Shown: in pieces, positions 7,618 to 9,560 of the stretch | Layout of the letters: the number at the start of each line of letters is the position of its first letter | Position numbering within the stretch: the first letter of the stretch is position 1 | Source of the DNA: Pseudomonadota bacterium | GTDB taxonomy: Bacteria; Pseudomonadota; Gammaproteobacteria; Acidiferrobacterales; UBA6901 | Length of the DNA stretch: 9,560 nt | Direction of reading: 5' to 3' | Assembly: GCA_021785795.1 (NCBI GenBank) | Contig: JAJYEK010000140.1 | Coordinates: forward strand, 1-9,560 | Notes under the pieces: generated by a model | What the model was told of the DNA's origin: nothing | The model's input: only the letters and a program-made list of their open reading frames with translations | The model's database searches: none | Program-made: the position numbers and the translations under genes

Positions 7618-9560
7618 ATGACCTTTAAAAGAAAGATGTTAGCAGCAGCAATGGCGACCGCCATCGGTACCATCGGTGAGATCGCGGTAGCCAGCGCGGC
7701 GACGGTGACCAGCATGAACGTAACTGGCGGCTCGTTCGCGATGGCAAATTTCGACGCCGGGCAACCCTTTGCCGCGACCAATACCTCCCTCAACCTGGTC
7801 GGCGGTTACAGCACGCAGGGATGGAACGAGGCGGTAGCCCAGCACACCGCCGCACCGGGTTCAATCGTGTCTTTTAACTTCAACCAGGGTGGCACCTGGG
7901 TGAATACGTTCACCGCCGCGTCCTCCAATGTCGCTGGCGGTGGTCCGGTTCCGAGTGCCACGATCTCGGGTCTCGCGAATGGCGACACAATTACCGCGAA
8001 TCTGAGTTCGTTCTTCGTCAACTGGAACGGAACCAACTTCAGCCAGGGCAATTCCGCGGCGACGGGTACCATCTCGAACGTCTCCGGCACCAGCTTCGAT
8101 TACACCTTGAACTGGACGTCGCTGATTTCGGGCGGCCCGTTCAACAACCAGACCGGCACCTGGGTATTTAGCGGCACGGGGTCGACCACAGCGGTCACTC
8201 CGGGATCTGCCAGCTACGATGTGACTGTTGTATCGAGCGGTGGTACTTTGAGTTCTCCTTTTACGGCAACGAGCAGCAATTCGACGATCAATGCCAGCTC
8301 AATAGATTCCGCACTGTCCGGTGGTGGTGCTACCGTTAATATATTTACCGGCAGCGGCGGCACGCCGCAGAGTGGTGACATCACGGTCCAAGCTCCAATC
8401 GCTGCTTCAACAGGCACGAACTCGCTTTACCTCGAGGCAGCAGGAAATATCTACCTGGATACTGGCATTTCAAATGGTACAGCGGGCCCACTCGGTGTGT
8501 ATCTGTGGGCGAATTATGGCAACTCTACGGGGGGCTCCACTTACACCGCCACCCCAGCTTCCTCTGCCGTGGTGGATGTGGGAAATACGGGCGCTGCGAG
8601 CATAACGACTGGAGGGGGCAACGTAGATATAGAAACCGGCACGGGTGGCGCAGTCAACATAGGCAGTACCACCTACGCCGGTAGCATCAATGCCGGGAGC
8701 GGTACCCTGACGGTGAATACCGGGGTCCTTAGTGAAAGCACGAATAGTGCGATCACGGCGAATACGTTGACAGGCAGTTCGGCCGGCAGCACCACCCTGA
8801 ACGGTGCCAATATGATCGCGAGTCTGGGCAACTTTACGGCCACGGGATTTAGTCTGAGTAACGCCCAGGCCCTCACCGTCAATAGCGGTGCCACAGTGAA
8901 TGGCGGCAATAGCACCACCCTGACAACCACAACGGGCGGTCTGACCCTGGACGGCGCGGTGCAGGGCGCAACGACCACCCTGACCTCGGCGGGTGCCATC
9001 AGTGAAAGTACGAGTAGTGGCCTGATCAATGCGGCCACTCTGACGGGCAGTTCGGCCGGCAGCACCACCCTGGACGGTGCCAATATGATCGCGAGTCTCG
9101 GTAATTTCAGTGCCACGAACTTTAGCCTGAACGATGGGCAGGCATTACTGATTAACGGGTCTCTCCAGGCTGGGGCGGTCACCTTAAACGATGTCAGTGG
9201 CATGGTTTTGAATGGCACTATCACGACCACCACCAGCGGCGGTACGACCGTCGGTAGCGGCACGCTGGAAGTGGGCGATGCGGCACACCCCGGGGCCTCC
9301 ATCACAGGCCTCGTCACCGTCGATAGCGGTGCCGTCCTCCGCGGCCACGGCACCATCAATGGCGCGGTCACCAATAACGGGATGGTGTTCCCCGGGGGCA
9401 CAATCGGTATCCTCACGGTCAACGGTAACTACACCCAGGCGGCCAACGGTACACTCGCCATCGAAGTCACCCCGAATGATACGACCCCCGGGGTGGGGTA
9501 TGACCAACTGAGCGTCACGGGGACTGCGGCTTTAGCCGGCAGCCTCGCCGTTCAAAGATC
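7618..9560 (+). CDS. Secreted exoprotein / autotransporter-like passenger (3' end outside window)
   Basis: The frame from the ATG at 7618 is open for 647 codons to the window edge. Residues 1-27 form a signal peptide: basic T-F-K-R-K, a hydrophobic stretch with an unusual Glu21, and cleavage at A-S-A. Residues 28 to about 190 are a Gly/Asn/Thr-rich beta domain (SFFVNWNGTNFSQG near 132) recalling small exported proteins seen with PEP-CTERM tails. Residues about 200-315 (SGDITVQAPIAAS, LYLEAAGNIYLDTGIS) resemble filamentous-haemagglutinin-type beta-helix repeats. A roughly 90-residue repeat occurs twice (from residues 372 and 462). From about 567, VLRGHGTINGAVTNNGMVFP and GILTVNGNYTQ match the passenger-associated transport repeat (PATR) of autotransporters. 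A C-terminal beta-barrel or other anchor would lie beyond the window. No Cys is visible, and Ser, Thr, Asn and Gly dominate, as expected for a surface beta-helix. Secretion route and ligand are unknown. Confidence 0.88.
   Translation, partial: MTFKRKMLAAAMATAIGTIGEIAVASAATVTSMNVTGGSFAMANFDAGQPFAATNTSLNLVGGYSTQGWNEAVAQHTAAPGSIVSFNFNQGGTWVNTFTAASSNVAGGGPVPSATISGLANGDTITANLSSFFVNWNGTNFSQGNSAATGTISNVSGTSFDYTLNWTSLISGGPFNNQTGTWVFSGTGSTTAVTPGSASYDVTVVSSGGTLSSPFTATSSNSTINASSIDSALSGGGATVNIFTGSGGTPQSGDITVQAPIAASTGTNSLYLEAAGNIYLDTGISNGTAGPLGVYLWANYGNSTGGSTYTATPASSAVVDVGNTGAASITTGGGNVDIETGTGGAVNIGSTTYAGSINAGSGTLTVNTGVLSESTNSAITANTLTGSSAGSTTLNGANMIASLGNFTATGFSLSNAQALTVNSGATVNGGNSTTLTTTTGGLTLDGAVQGATTTLTSAGAISESTSSGLINAATLTGSSAGSTTLDGANMIASLGNFSATNFSLNDGQALLINGSLQAGAVTLNDVSGMVLNGTITTTTSGGTTVGSGTLEVGDAAHPGASITGLVTVDSGAVLRGHGTINGAVTNNGMVFPGGTIGILTVNGNYTQAANGTLAIEVTPNDTTPGVGYDQLSVTGTAALAGSLAVQR
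8731..8889 (+). repeat. Exoprotein internal repeat, unit 1
   Basis: This unit encodes S-E-S-T-N-S then LTGSSAGSTTLNGANMIASL and ends at Q-A-L-T-V-N-S-G. It pairs with the unit at 9001-9159. The offset is 270 bases at the start and 273 after a one-codon difference. The GSSAGSTTL core is nearly identical at DNA level, which suggests a fairly recent internal duplication. Confidence 0.85.
9001..9159 (+). repeat. Exoprotein internal repeat, unit 2
   Basis: This unit encodes S-E-S-T-S-S then LTGSSAGSTTLDGANMIASL and ends at Q-A-L-L-I-N-G. Differences from the unit at 8731-8889 are mostly synonymous or conservative in the core and increase towards the end. Confidence 0.85.

Noticed and set aside
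8673..9422. Long open frame on the minus strand opposite the exoprotein
   Set aside because: It is a shadow of the GC-rich repetitive exoprotein frame. It lacks recognisable motifs and is rich in Pro, Val and Ala, as expected from antisense reading of such codons.
1..9560. CRISPR array, tRNA or other structured RNA
   Set aside because: No regularly spaced short repeats and no cloverleaf-like or conserved RNA motif were seen on either strand. The only sizeable repeats are the TPR block and the exoprotein units.

Overview
The window is a GC-rich bacterial segment, most likely from a Gram-negative proteobacterium. The grounds are tetratricopeptide-repeat (TPR) fusions to glycosyltransferase and sulfotransferase domains, an IS630-type transposase remnant, and a large exported protein with filamentous-haemagglutinin-like and autotransporter passenger-type sequence. 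No rRNA, tRNA or housekeeping marker is present, so the taxon cannot be fixed. The region looks like an accessory, rearranged locus: paralogous repeat genes, gene debris and a broken insertion sequence lie between intact genes.

Layout. (1) Positions 2-1390, plus strand: 3' part of a TPR-GT2 glycosyltransferase gene cut by the window edge. (2) 1391-1934: non-coding DNA with the decayed start of a SEC-C/TPR gene (about 1578-1850). (3) 1935-3707, plus: a complete TPR protein with a GT9-like glycosyltransferase domain. It shares a perfect 127-bp block with the first gene. (4) 3708-4094: a gap between convergent genes, with several short dyads. (5) 4095-6125, minus: a complete TPR-sulfotransferase. 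(6) 6126-7135: about 1 kb without an intact gene, holding a frameshifted minus-strand relic next to the sulfotransferase start and then a more AT-rich stretch. (7) 7136-7480, minus: C-terminal piece of an IS630-family transposase. (8) 7618 to the right edge, plus: a signal-peptide-bearing exoprotein read without a stop for 647 codons and still open at the edge.

How the parts may fit. The three TPR enzymes look like sugar- or sulfate-transferring enzymes that use a TPR superhelix to hold a protein partner or to assemble. The exoprotein is rich in Ser, Thr, Asn and Gly and would be a plausible surface target. That link is inference from proximity and from known adhesin-glycosylating enzymes; the sequence does not prove it. 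The duplicated TPR block, the SEC-C/TPR relic and the gene debris suggest that TPR-transferase genes here are duplicated, recombined and lost repeatedly.
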